IMG/VR virus record: IMGVR_UViG_3300006888_000002
Location: 1 to 23,995 of that record
DNA: 23,995 bases
Source of the DNA: a virus
Strand: one strand, 5' to 3'
Shown: in pieces, positions 6,358-13,080 of the stretch
Numbering within the stretch: the stretch's first letter is position 1
How the letters are laid out: every line of letters starts with the position of its first letter
Notes under the pieces: generated by a model
Seen by the model: the letters and a program-made list of their open reading frames with translations, nothing else
Databases searched by the model: none
Told to the model about the DNA's origin: nothing
Translations under genes and position numbers: made by a program

Positions 6358-6488
6358 TCACGCCTACACCCAGCTCAGCTCTCTCTCTTAGTGGAACGGC
6401 AAGCATCTTGCTTGCCAAACGTCCTCCAGACTTCCACTCCGCCGCCCTCAACCTTCTCAACCCTCTCAACCCTCTCAACACCCCATGA
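6354..6488 (+). CDS. Relay mini-ORF between gp36-like and gpG-like genes
   Basis: A 44-codon frame starts at the ATG overlapping the gp36-like stop (ATGA) and ends exactly at the TGA overlapping the gpG-like start (ATGA). It reads through repeats G and D, so the product begins MITPTPSSALSLSG and ends in an LNP-type repeat. It leaves no untranslated gap at this junction. The spacer has no other recognisable gene or strong ribosome site, so initiation of the gpG-like gene may depend on the coupling. Confidence 0.45.
   Translation: MITPTPSSALSLSGTASILLAKRPPDFHSAALNLLNPLNPLNTP
6393..6416 (+). repeat. Repeat G, palindromic 24-nt element
   Basis: The core GGCAAGC-ATCTT-GCTTGCC is a dyad. The same 24-nt element, one base different and inverted, occurs at 23931-23954. 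Confidence 0.8.
6449..6480 (+). repeat. Repeat D array (CTCAACCCT, 9-nt period)
   Basis: Four consecutive 9-nt units of CTCAACCYT type lie immediately before the gpG-like start. Other copies are near 10470, 14229, 14294, 15466, 15788, 16167 and 16726, all in this orientation. Confidence 0.9.
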
Positions 6489-6973
6489 GTAACTTCGACA
6501 CCCTCCTCAAGTCAATCGGCGTCATTCTCACTCGTGACATCAAGGCCCGCATCCGCTCCGGCCAGGTCACGCCTTCTTCCAAGCAATCCGGCACCACCCT
6601 GGTCCGCTCCGCCAAATTGGTAAACTCCATATCGTTCATCACCACATCAGATTCCGTCCTGGTCGGCACCAATCTCCGCTATGCCCGCATCCATCACGAA
6701 GGGGGCGTCATCCGTCCCGTCCGCGGCAAATACCTCACCATCCCCCTCACCAAAGAGGCCGCCGTCCGCCGCCCCCGTGACTTCCAAAACACCTTCATAG
6801 CAAAAGGCGTCATCTTCCAGAAGGAATCCGATGGCTCCATCACCCCCCTCTACGCCCTCAAAAAGCAAGTCACCATCCCCGCCAGGCCCTTCCTCCTCAT
6901 TCCACCCCACACCCGCTCCACCCTGGAGAACGCAGTTGCCGCCTGGTTCAACACCCAAAAGGAGTCCAAATGA
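6485..6973 (+). CDS. Mu gpG-like virion morphogenesis / tail completion protein
   Basis: This encodes 162 residues and resembles the phage virion morphogenesis family (PF05069). It has an N-terminal helix (FDTLLKSIGVILTRDIKARI), then LVRSAKLVNSISFITTSDSVLVGTN and the family hallmark LRYARIHHEGG, followed by a Pro/Arg-rich region and the closing IPARPFLLIPP. Members act late in assembly at the head-tail joint. No clear ribosome site precedes the ATG, only C/T-rich repeat D, so translation probably depends on the upstream mini-ORF. Confidence 0.85.
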   Translation: MSNFDTLLKSIGVILTRDIKARIRSGQVTPSSKQSGTTLVRSAKLVNSISFITTSDSVLVGTNLRYARIHHEGGVIRPVRGKYLTIPLTKEAAVRRPRDFQNTFIAKGVIFQKESDGSITPLYALKKQVTIPARPFLLIPPHTRSTLENAVAAWFNTQKESK

Positions 6974-7038
6974 AATCTGCGCAATCTGCTATCTATCCGC
7001 GTAATCTGCGGGAAAAGAGGAGTACCCATGCACTCTAA
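6970..7038 (+). CDS. Relay mini-ORF between gpG-like and small terminase genes (overlapping end)
   Basis: A 22-codon frame starts at the ATGA overlapping the gpG-like stop, reads MKSAQSAIYPRNLREK through repeat A, and stops 11 nt inside the terminase gene. Unlike the neighbouring exact relays it overlaps by more than one codon, but it still keeps the spacer translated. The downstream gene also has its own AGAGGAG site. Confidence 0.35.
   Translation: MKSAQSAIYPRNLREKRSTHAL
6972..7015 (+). repeat. Repeat A copy before the small terminase gene
   Basis: Four units end ATCTGCGGGAAA and run directly into the AGAGGAG ribosome site. Confidence 0.9.
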
Positions 7039-7474
7039 ATCCACCCGCGACAACGCCCTTCAGCTTTTCATCCAGGGCATCACCGTAGAAAACATCGCCA
7101 CTCAACTCAACGTCCCCATCAAAACCGTCTATAACTGGAAGGTCCGGCACGATTGGAACTCATTCCTCCGAGTCGGCAATCTCGAAATAGCCCGCGACGT
7201 CGAGGCCCAGCTCTATAAGCTTGTTAAGACCATGATTGACAACGAGTCCATTGGCGATCCTTCCCAGGTGGATAAGCTCGTGAAACTCACCAAAGCCCTC
7301 GAGCGCCTGGCACCCAACCGCCAGATCCTCAACTCCCTCTATCACATCCTGGAAGGCGCCACCAACTACGTCAACACCGCCGGTGATCCTGAGTTGACAA
7401 AACTGTGGCAAAAACACCTTAAACCCCTCAGCGAATACCTCCGCTCCCTCTTCGCGCCCAAAGGCCTCCAATGA
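7028..7474 (+). CDS. terS: Terminase small subunit-like DNA-binding protein
   Basis: This encodes 148 residues. Residues 4-40 form a helix-turn-helix (RDNALQLFIQGITVENIATQ, then LNVPIKTVYNWKVRHDW) typical of small terminase subunits. The rest is helical (VEAQLYKLVKTMID ... VDKLVKLTKALERL) and suits ring oligomerisation. It would recognise phage DNA ends for packaging and recruit the large subunit encoded next. The GAGGAG site lies 6 nt before ATG. Confidence 0.82.
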   Translation: MHSKSTRDNALQLFIQGITVENIATQLNVPIKTVYNWKVRHDWNSFLRVGNLEIARDVEAQLYKLVKTMIDNESIGDPSQVDKLVKLTKALERLAPNRQILNSLYHILEGATNYVNTAGDPELTKLWQKHLKPLSEYLRSLFAPKGLQ

Positions 7475-7533
7475 AATCCGCGAAATCTGCCAACAATCCC
7501 CGTGATCTGCGGGAAATAAAGGACTGCCAATGA
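7471..7533 (+). CDS. Exact relay mini-ORF between small and large terminase genes
   Basis: A 20-codon frame begins at the ATG overlapping the small terminase stop (ATGA) and ends at the TGA overlapping the large terminase start (ATGA). It reads MKSAKSANNPRDLREIKDCQ through repeat A. An AAAGGA site for the large terminase lies within it. Confidence 0.45.
   Translation: MKSAKSANNPRDLREIKDCQ
7473..7516 (+). repeat. Repeat A copy between terminase genes
   Basis: Four imperfect units end in ATCTGCGGGAAA and are followed at once by the ribosome site AAAGGA. Confidence 0.9.
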
Positions 7534-9023
7534 ACGCCCAGGTAACCCCACGCAACTACGAGTCCCTCATCGAGGAGCTCGTCCGCTCCATTAAACTCCA
7601 CGCCACTCCCTTTAAAGACAGTGATCCGATCGCCTGCGCTAAACGCAAACAACGCGCCTTGGATGATTACGAGTTCTTCGCCGCCACCTACTTCCCCCAG
7701 CACATCTCCAAACCCTTCGGAGCCTTCCACCGGGAGATCATCGCCGCCGCTTCCAAACCTAAAACTATCACCGCCATAGCCGCTCCCCGGGCCCACGGCA
7801 AGACCGTCAACCTCGCCATCATCAAGCCCATCTGGCACATCCTCCGTGGCGACATCCACTTCTTTGTTGCCGTAGCGGAAAACGAGGATCTCGCCAAGGA
7901 ACGCACCGGCTCCATAGCTGCAGAACTCAGCAACAACGACCGCATCCTCATGGACTTCGGCAAGACCCTTCCCACCGTCTGGGCTGATGAAGATTACATC
8001 GTCTCCGGCGTCTGTCGTGTCCTGGCCCTCGGCTATCGCCAACCCATTCGCGGCAAGACCTTTGGCTTCTATCGCCCGGATTACATCGTCATCGACGACT
8101 TTGAGTCCCACCAGGCCACCAACCTCCGCATTGCCAGGGAGAAGAAGAACTACGTCCGGGAAGAAGCCTTCGGTGCCCTCCCCATGGAAAACGACCGCGG
8201 CATCATCATCTGGCTCGGCAACCTCACCCACGCGGACAGCGCCCTCAACCTCTTCAAAAAAGACTGTGAAGAAGATCCCACCAATCCCCAGATCAATTTT
8301 ATCCTCCGCCGTGCCATCACTGAAGACGGCACTCCTCTTTGGCCGGAAGCCTTCACCCTGGAAGATCTCCGCGTCATTGAACAGGCCGTCGGCTCCATCG
8401 GCTTCCAACGCCACTACATGATGAACCCCATCGTGGAAGGCATCAAGTTCCTCACCGAATGGTTCCGCTACTACGATCACCTTCCGCAGCGTTTTGAATC
8501 CATCGTATCTTATTGCGATCCATCCCTTAGCTCCAAGGCCACCGCTGATTACAAAGCCGTCCTCACCCTCGGCCTGGCTGCTCAGCGCTACTACCTCCTC
8601 GATGCCTGGATCCGGCGCGCCAGCATCAACGCCATGCTCCTCTACCTCTACGAGCTGGACCGCCGCTATCCCACCCGCATCTTCATGGAGGACGTCCTCT
8701 GGCAGAAGGTCCTCTGGGAGTTCATCCCACCCCTCTCCGAAACCCAGGGATATCTCCTCCCCGTAGCGGGAGTTAGCAACAAGCTCCCCAAAGATCAGCG
8801 CATCGAAGCCATCACGCCCATCTTCGAATGGGGATGGATCCTCTTCCCGGCCCTCAAAACATCAGACACCCTCCTCCTGGAAGAACAGCTCCTCGGCTTC
8901 CCCTCTCACCCCAATGACGACGGACCCGATGCCCTCGCCGGTGCCGTAGAATGCCTCAAAAACTACGGCCACCCCATGGAATACCGTGCAATCCCCTCCA
9001 AATCAACCATGTATAGATTATGA
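7530..9023 (+). CDS. terL: Terminase large subunit (Mu gp28-like)
   Basis: This encodes 497 residues, normal for the family. The N-terminal ATPase has the Walker A-like loop AAPRAHGKTVNLA (~residue 90) and the Walker B YIVIDDFE (~190). The C-terminal RNase H-like nuclease is marked by SYCDPSLS (~330, first acidic residue) and the closing acidic DDGPDALAGAVE (~470). The enzyme powers headful packaging and cuts DNA. In Mu-like phages it also cuts into flanking host DNA. It is coupled to the small subunit through the relay mini-ORF. Confidence 0.93.
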   Translation: MNAQVTPRNYESLIEELVRSIKLHATPFKDSDPIACAKRKQRALDDYEFFAATYFPQHISKPFGAFHREIIAAASKPKTITAIAAPRAHGKTVNLAIIKPIWHILRGDIHFFVAVAENEDLAKERTGSIAAELSNNDRILMDFGKTLPTVWADEDYIVSGVCRVLALGYRQPIRGKTFGFYRPDYIVIDDFESHQATNLRIAREKKNYVREEAFGALPMENDRGIIIWLGNLTHADSALNLFKKDCEEDPTNPQINFILRRAITEDGTPLWPEAFTLEDLRVIEQAVGSIGFQRHYMMNPIVEGIKFLTEWFRYYDHLPQRFESIVSYCDPSLSSKATADYKAVLTLGLAAQRYYLLDAWIRRASINAMLLYLYELDRRYPTRIFMEDVLWQKVLWEFIPPLSETQGYLLPVAGVSNKLPKDQRIEAITPIFEWGWILFPALKTSDTLLLEEQLLGFPSHPNDDGPDALAGAVECLKNYGHPMEYRAIPSKSTMYRL

Positions 9024-9127
9024 GCACCGCGCCCTTTAACCAGCCGCAGGCTCTAACCAGCAGGAACTGCTCTAACCAGCCGAAGGCTCTAACCAGCCGG
9101 AACGGCTCTAACCAGGAGACCCCATGA
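9020..9127 (+). CDS. Exact relay mini-ORF between large terminase and portal genes
   Basis: A 35-codon frame starts at the ATG overlapping the terminase stop (ATGA) and ends at the TGA overlapping the portal start (ATGA). It is made of repeat C units translated as ALTSRNCSNQPK-like repeats rich in Asn, Gln and Ser. The last unit contributes the portal ribosome site CAGGAG. There is no stop in this frame across 105 nt. Confidence 0.45.
   Translation: MSTAPFNQPQALTSRNCSNQPKALTSRNGSNQETP
9037..9120 (+). repeat. Repeat C array before the portal gene
   Basis: Five units of the TAACCAGC type alternate with CGCAGG, AGGAACTG, CGAAGG and CGGAACGG linkers. The flanks (ATGAGCAC upstream, CCAGGAGACC-ATG downstream) match the cassette at 5881-5967, so this is a duplicated junction module. 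Confidence 0.92.
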
Positions 9128-10266
9128 GACTACCATTCGCCAAAAAGCCCTCAACTCTCCCCTCCGTCACAGCGGTATCCATCCCAGAATCAAAGTTCTA
9201 CGTCCGCCACACCCTCGATGCCTCCACCCTTCTGGCAGCTCGTAACTCCTTCCTGAATGGACAGCTTACCCCCATGCTGCAGGCATACTCTACCTTCTTC
9301 CATGAAGACGATTCTGTCGCCTCCGCCTGTGACGTCCGCGCTGAGGCCCTTAAAACCGCTTCTGTGAGCTTCGACACCCAAAACCTGTCCCAACTCCAGA
9401 TCGATTACTTTAGCTCCGTAATCAAACGATTTGCCCCCATCTGGGCCGATTTGCTCCTCGAACTCAAACTCACCGGCGCTCTCTTCCGCCAGATCCGCTA
9501 TGAGTTCGTCGATGGATTCTACTATCCGGCCGAGTATCTCGCCTATCCAAAAGCGGATCTCCGCATCCATGACGGAGCTCTCACTCCCTTCAGCGAAGGC
9601 AAGCCCCTCAGTCTGGATCCCCTTCGTTTCATCAACCTCACCCGTGACACCGCCGTCTTCTACTCCATCCTTCGCTATAACGTCTTTTTCAGCTTTGCGA
9701 TCAACAACTGGGCTCAGTTCTGTGAGACCTTCGGCAAACCCCCGAGGATTGCCAAGTATAAGCCAGGCACCACCGAAGCGGAAAAGAATCAGCTTTGGGC
9801 CATGCTCCAAAACTTTGGCACCGACCTCTCCGCCATGATCTCGGATAATGTCGTGATCGACTTCGCGGATTTCGTCAACAAAAACGCCAATGCCGAGCTC
9901 TACCACTCCCTCTGTGAGTTCTGCGACGACCGCATCACCCGCCGCATCCTGGGCAACACCCTCACCACCAAAGCTGTCGCCACCGGAGGATCCTACGCCC
10001 AGGCCTCCATCCACGAGCTGGTCCGCTCCGACATCCTTGCCGGAGATTGCCGTGATCTGGACACCTTCATCACCTCCCGCCTAAACACCCTCAATCTCAT
10101 CAACTTCGGCCGCTCTGATCTGGAAGTCACCGTCGCACCCAAACCCAAGATCAACCTCCTGGACCGCATCCAGATAGACACCAAACTCTACAACGATATC
10201 GGCATAGACTTCCCGGAAGACTACTGGCACCGCACCTACAACGTCCCCCTCCCGGAGCGTCAATAA
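9124..10266 (+). CDS. Portal protein (Mu gp29-like, DUF935 family)
   Basis: This encodes 380 residues. Typical DUF935 features are SVASACDVRAEALKTASVSF near the N-terminus, WADLLLELKLTGALFRQIRY, LRFINLTRD, WAQFCETFGKPPRIAKY (the strongest family block), and TLTTKAVATGGSYAQASIHE late in the protein. It is shorter than Mu gp29 (about 510), lacking part of the C-terminus. It forms the dodecameric DNA channel at the head vertex. The ribosome site comes from repeat C. The stop overlaps the MuF start (TAATG). Confidence 0.9.
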   Translation: MRLPFAKKPSTLPSVTAVSIPESKFYVRHTLDASTLLAARNSFLNGQLTPMLQAYSTFFHEDDSVASACDVRAEALKTASVSFDTQNLSQLQIDYFSSVIKRFAPIWADLLLELKLTGALFRQIRYEFVDGFYYPAEYLAYPKADLRIHDGALTPFSEGKPLSLDPLRFINLTRDTAVFYSILRYNVFFSFAINNWAQFCETFGKPPRIAKYKPGTTEAEKNQLWAMLQNFGTDLSAMISDNVVIDFADFVNKNANAELYHSLCEFCDDRITRRILGNTLTTKAVATGGSYAQASIHELVRSDILAGDCRDLDTFITSRLNTLNLINFGRSDLEVTVAPKPKINLLDRIQIDTKLYNDIGIDFPEDYWHRTYNVPLPERQ

Positions 10267-11615
10267 TGCCCCACTCCCAATCCGCGCAATCAGCGCATCG
10301 ATCTGCGCCATCCGCGGGAACCAGATACCTGCTCTTCTCCCGCAAGCTGAGCCGCAGCTTCACTTCCGATGCAGCCCCAGTCTTAAATGCCGTCAGCAAA
10401 CTAAAACAAACCATCAAAGCCGCCGGCCCCTCAATTCTCAATTCTCAATTCTCAATTCTCAATTACCCCCTCTCAACCCTCTCAACTGAGTATGGCGCCC
10501 TCCTCACCCGATCCCTCCTCACCGCCTACGTCAAAGGCCACGACGCCGCCCGCACCCGCAAATACCGCAAGAACTCCCTCTCCCTGGATGAAGTGATCAC
10601 CTTCTCCTGGGATCTCCCCAATGTCGCTGCCGTAGCTGCCTTCTCCCGCCAGGCCTTCGAGATGGCCGGAGTCCAGACCAATGCTTTGAGAGACGCCCTT
10701 TTCGAAGAAGCCAAAGCCGTCTTTGCCTCCGGTGGCACCTACCTGGAATGGGCAGACAGCTTCCAGCTTCATGGCTTTGAACCCTCCAACCCCTTCCACC
10801 TTCGCACCAATTACGACACCGCCGCCAATGCCGCCTATTCCGCAGCTCAATGGCAACAGATCCAGGAGCTCGCGGAGATATTCCCCTTCCTCAGATACGT
10901 CACCATGCAGGATGACAAAGTCAGGGAGGAACACGCTCCCCTGGACGGCCTGGTCTTTCCGGTCGATGATCCCTTCTGGCTCACCTACATGCCCCCCAAC
11001 GGCTACAACTGCCGCTGCAGTGTAGAGCAGCTCCTCGCTTCGGAATATGATCCTTCCAGCCAGCCCCAGCTCGCCGACGTCCCCCTCGCCATTGCCCCCG
11101 CCTTCATGAATAACCCCGGCGTCACAAACCGCTTGTTATACACGGACATGCTAAACCTGCATAGCTCTACCTGGAAAGAATTAGGGCTCAAAAACTGGCA
11201 GGAATACACGCAGTCTGTCTTGCCTCGCCTGTTAAATACAGACCGCCTTGATCCCCAGCAGTTGCGCGATCTTGCCATTGCCTTCCTGGCTGATCGTGTT
11301 ATCTTCGATCTCAACCACGTTCCCATGATACTGCCTGCCCAAAAGGCTGAAAAGCTGTTCACCCAGGGGAAACCCCTTTCCGATATTCGCACACGCTTCA
11401 AATACTTGCCTTGCATCGACGATACCGTCAAATCCCCGCATGAAGTATGGCTCAATCAGGAAACCCGCCGGCTTCACTACCTGAAACGATACGATAAAAA
11501 CGTCATTGTGATGGTGGAAATCAACCCAAACAATACCCTCGAGTACTTCAATATCCTTGTCCAGAATCGCGATGTCGATTCTCAACGCAAAGGGATTTTG
11601 ATCTATAATCAATAA
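10266..11615 (+). CDS. MuF head morphogenesis protein with C-terminal nuclease-toxin-like domain
   Basis: This encodes 449 residues. Residues 4-20 translate repeat A and 56-73 translate repeats F and D, so the N-terminal region contains repeat insertions in frame. Residues ~80-255 are a MuF domain ending in the signature RYVTMQDDKVREEHAPLDG and PPNGYNCRCSVEQL. Residues ~330-449 have the layout of phage BECR-type (barnase/EndoU/colicin/RelE) toxin domains: PHEVWLNQETRRLHYLKRY, a strand VIVMVEIN, then YFNILVQNRDVDSQRKGIL. Temperate-phage MuF proteins with such C-terminal toxins are known. Codon use changes at about 11100 from strongly C-ending to more A/T-ending, consistent with a swapped domain. 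No obvious dedicated immunity gene follows on this strand. Confidence 0.85.
   Translation: MPHSQSAQSAHRSAPSAGTRYLLFSRKLSRSFTSDAAPVLNAVSKLKQTIKAAGPSILNSQFSILNYPLSTLSTEYGALLTRSLLTAYVKGHDAARTRKYRKNSLSLDEVITFSWDLPNVAAVAAFSRQAFEMAGVQTNALRDALFEEAKAVFASGGTYLEWADSFQLHGFEPSNPFHLRTNYDTAANAAYSAAQWQQIQELAEIFPFLRYVTMQDDKVREEHAPLDGLVFPVDDPFWLTYMPPNGYNCRCSVEQLLASEYDPSSQPQLADVPLAIAPAFMNNPGVTNRLLYTDMLNLHSSTWKELGLKNWQEYTQSVLPRLLNTDRLDPQQLRDLAIAFLADRVIFDLNHVPMILPAQKAEKLFTQGKPLSDIRTRFKYLPCIDDTVKSPHEVWLNQETRRLHYLKRYDKNVIVMVEINPNNTLEYFNILVQNRDVDSQRKGILIYNQ
10277..10322 (+). repeat. Repeat A copy inside the MuF reading frame
   Basis: Four units end in ATCCGCGGGAA. It lies at the position where other junctions carry a separate mini-ORF, but here the frame is fused to MuF and reads SAQSA like the mini-ORFs at 6970 and 7471. 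Confidence 0.88.
10431..10485 (+). repeat. Repeat F (TCAATTC x5) and repeat D inside MuF
   Basis: Five 7-nt TCAATT(C/A) units are followed by CTCTCAACCCTCTCAACT. Translated in frame as SILNSQFSILN then LSTLST. Repeat F recurs at 14005-14036. Confidence 0.92.
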
Positions 11616-11637
11616 GGGCCGCTCTCGCGGCCCTTAT
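11612..11637 (+). terminator. Strong hairpin terminator ending the rightward structural operon
   Basis: A perfect 11-bp stem (ATAAGGGCCGC / GCGGCCCTTAT) with loop TCTC starts at the MuF stop codon and is followed by CTTTAA. It separates the plus-strand operon from the convergent toxin-antitoxin pair and could act in both directions. The 77 nt that follow to 11714 contain no recognisable gene. Confidence 0.78.
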
Positions 11638-11714
11638 CTTTAACTGATCAACTGCCTATCCTGCTGCATGACCAGTCCACATCCTTCTCAGCGGGCAGGC
11701 GCTCCAGATGCTTC

Positions 11715-12044
11715 TCAAGCTAATCCATATTTATGCAAATGCTTATAGGCGCTGGCATATGTTCTCTGATCCCTCAATCCTCCCCAACTGAACATCAGCT
11801 CAGGGCTTTGGGGTTCACTTTCCCATATGCTCGGATGCTCATCGGATAAGGCGTACAGTATCCTGATCTTCTTATTTTTATATTTCCGGTAACCGCAAAG
11901 ATTACTTTTCAGCCTATCCCACGAAAGAGGGGTGGACATTACCAGGCTTTCTTTATTCCGGATAAACTGCGCCACGCAGTTGTCAAGACCGATCAATGAG
12001 TTAAGATAGCTTTGATGGTATATCTTCACATACATCATCATCAT
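11715..12044 (-). CDS. RelE/ParE-like toxin paired with the Panacea antitoxin
   Basis: This encodes 109 residues if the first of four consecutive ATG codons (12044) is used. The start lies inside the end of the antitoxin gene (44-nt overlap), in the run coding for its Asp-rich tail; GGCGGAG lies upstream. The pattern YHQSYLNSLIGLD ... PLSWDRLKSNLCGYRKYKNK, KIRILYALSDE, and LRDQRTYASAYKHL matches the RelE/ParE fold (LxGNLxGxRKYRxxxxRIxYxI, then HRDxxY). A RelE-type member would cut mRNA on the ribosome; a ParE-type would poison gyrase. Sequence alone does not decide which. The call rests mainly on the Arg-Lys-Tyr core and the linked antitoxin. Confidence 0.7.
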   Translation of the reverse strand: MMMMYVKIYHQSYLNSLIGLDNCVAQFIRNKESLVMSTPLSWDRLKSNLCGYRKYKNKKIRILYALSDEHPSIWESEPQSPELMFSWGGLRDQRTYASAYKHLHKYGLA

Positions 12045-12540
12045 CGTCGTCCATCTCCGCCACTGTATCCTGCAAATACCAGTATTGCTCGTCTGTATCG
12101 ACTGCCAGCTCTTCGATAAAGATCGGCTCTCCCGGCTCGGCATATCTCCAGGCAGGCAGCATATGCGATTGCTCCGACAACCTGGTACCTGGATATTTGC
12201 CATAGGTATCGACTACCCGCTCAACTATCTCCTGCAGCCGCGCATCCACAGCCTTATCGGCTAATGGGCTGTACTGATGATAGGTCTGGCCGTCGTCAGG
12301 ACAGTTGTCAAAGGGAATATAATCAACACTCCACAAAGTGCCTTTGCCACTGTTGAGTATCTCATTATAGTTGGCCGGGACCGGCCCCATTTCCTTGCGT
12401 ACGTAATAACTGCCAGTCGGGCTCTCCAGGTACAGCTTGTAATACTCCCGCTCAACAAAGAGGACAAGCTTGGCAAGCTTGACCTTGGGGCATTTCTGGA
12501 TACGCGTCAATATGGCACCGATTAAATCTTGCATGCTCAT
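12001..12540 (-). CDS. Panacea-domain (DUF4065/SocA-like) antitoxin
   Basis: This encodes 179 residues. The first ~150 match the Panacea domain: LIGAILTRIQKCPKVKLAKLVLFVEREYY, the signature TGSYYVRKEMGPVPANYNEIL (split here into TGSYYVRKEM and GPVPANYNEIL), then DYIPFDN and KYPGTRLSEQSHMLPAWRY. Panacea proteins are promiscuous antitoxins that neutralise unrelated small toxins, often in prophages. The C-terminal tail (~150-179), which includes a run of Asp, would be toxin-specific. AAAGGAGG lies 5 nt before ATG. The gene is AT-richer than the phage genes around it, consistent with recent gain. Confidence 0.82.
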   Translation of the reverse strand: MSMQDLIGAILTRIQKCPKVKLAKLVLFVEREYYKLYLESPTGSYYVRKEMGPVPANYNEILNSGKGTLWSVDYIPFDNCPDDGQTYHQYSPLADKAVDARLQEIVERVVDTYGKYPGTRLSEQSHMLPAWRYAEPGEPIFIEELAVDTDEQYWYLQDTVAEMDDDDDDVCEDIPSKLS

Positions 12541-12695
12541 GGCTTCCTCCTTTAACTCACTTTGTTTTAGTATAAATATAAATCAATATAGCCAATGGAA
12601 CCCGCATCATTTTCCTGTCAAGCAATTTTTCGCTGTTTTGACCACAATTCTGTATCCAAATAGCTACAATTCTTCTCAGCCATCTCGACCCCCAC
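12541..12695 (-). promoter_or_regulatory. AT-rich promoter region of the Panacea pair
   Basis: The minus strand shows TATACT (plus 12570-12575) as a -10 candidate with a weak TTGGCT-like -35 about 15 nt upstream, and the strong AAAGGAGG before the antitoxin start. The rest of the 155-nt gap shows no gene. The AT content contrasts sharply with the flanking operons. Confidence 0.4.
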
Positions 12696-13004
12696 CTAAA
12701 ACTCTATCTCAATCTGATGCTTATTCACCCGGTGCTTCACCACATGATCACCCTTATACTTATACCTGGTGCACATCCCCAGCCCATTCTCATCATACAC
12801 CAGCTCCGGCTGCTGTCCATTAAACAAAGCCCGCATCAAAATCCGGCACTTGTTCTCACCCCGGTAGCAGTTATGGCACCACCGCTTCACCCACATCTCA
12901 CCGCAGTCTGAGTTCATAGCCCCCAAATCAAACCCCTTGCGCACTTCAACCTTCTCAAACTGGGGTGCCGATCTCCCGGTCGGCTTTTCAAATCTCTCAA
13001 CCAT
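12696..13004 (-). CDS. Cys-rich early protein, possible zinc-binding
   Basis: This encodes 102 residues from an ATG inside the repeat module (ATGGTTGA, overlapping the upstream stop), with GAGGAG 7 nt upstream. The N-terminus (MVERFEKPTGRSAPQFEKVE) is translated from repeats D and K. The body has five Cys: CGEMWVKRWCHNCYRGENKC plus one later, which could bind zinc. The end is charged with several His (HVVKHRVNKHQIEIEF). No family recognised. It is the last gene of the leftward early operon. Confidence 0.65.
   Translation of the reverse strand: MVERFEKPTGRSAPQFEKVEVRKGFDLGAMNSDCGEMWVKRWCHNCYRGENKCRILMRALFNGQQPELVYDENGLGMCTRYKYKGDHVVKHRVNKHQIEIEF
12962..12984 (+). repeat. Repeat K copy (GGGGTGCCGATCTCC-N-GGTCGGC)
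   Basis: A 23-nt element with a GCCGA/TCGGC dyad. It also occurs at 4591-4613 within the protease/scaffold linker, in the same orientation. Here it is translated as PTGRSAP in the Cys-rich protein. Confidence 0.75.
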
Positions 13005-13080
13005 TTTGTGTCTCCTCTGCCTTCTCTGCTTTCTCTGCTTTCTCTTTTTCATCCGTTAAATCTGTCAGATCTGTGTGCAC
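12996..13080 (+). repeat. Composite junction repeat (E plus KAE plus D) supplying stop, ribosome site and start
   Basis: On the minus strand it reads GTGCACACAGAT-type units, then four KAE-coding 9-nt units ending GCAGAGGAG, then ACACAAA-ATGGTTGA. It encodes the last ~27 residues and stop of one gene plus the ribosome site and first codons of the next. A sister module lies at 16196-16282, and an internal copy without the stop/start lies at 13310-13367. Confidence 0.85.

Noticed and set aside
11638-11714. Fragment of another gene after the toxin stop (a short open frame KHLERLPAEKDVDW)
   Set aside because: Too short and without start or family match; could be a frameshifted toxin tail but cannot be supported.
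12045-12203. Longer toxin start at 12203
   Set aside because: The extension lies wholly inside the antitoxin gene in another frame and has low-complexity Arg/Ser/Trp character; the ATG run at 12044-12033 fits RelE-size proteins.
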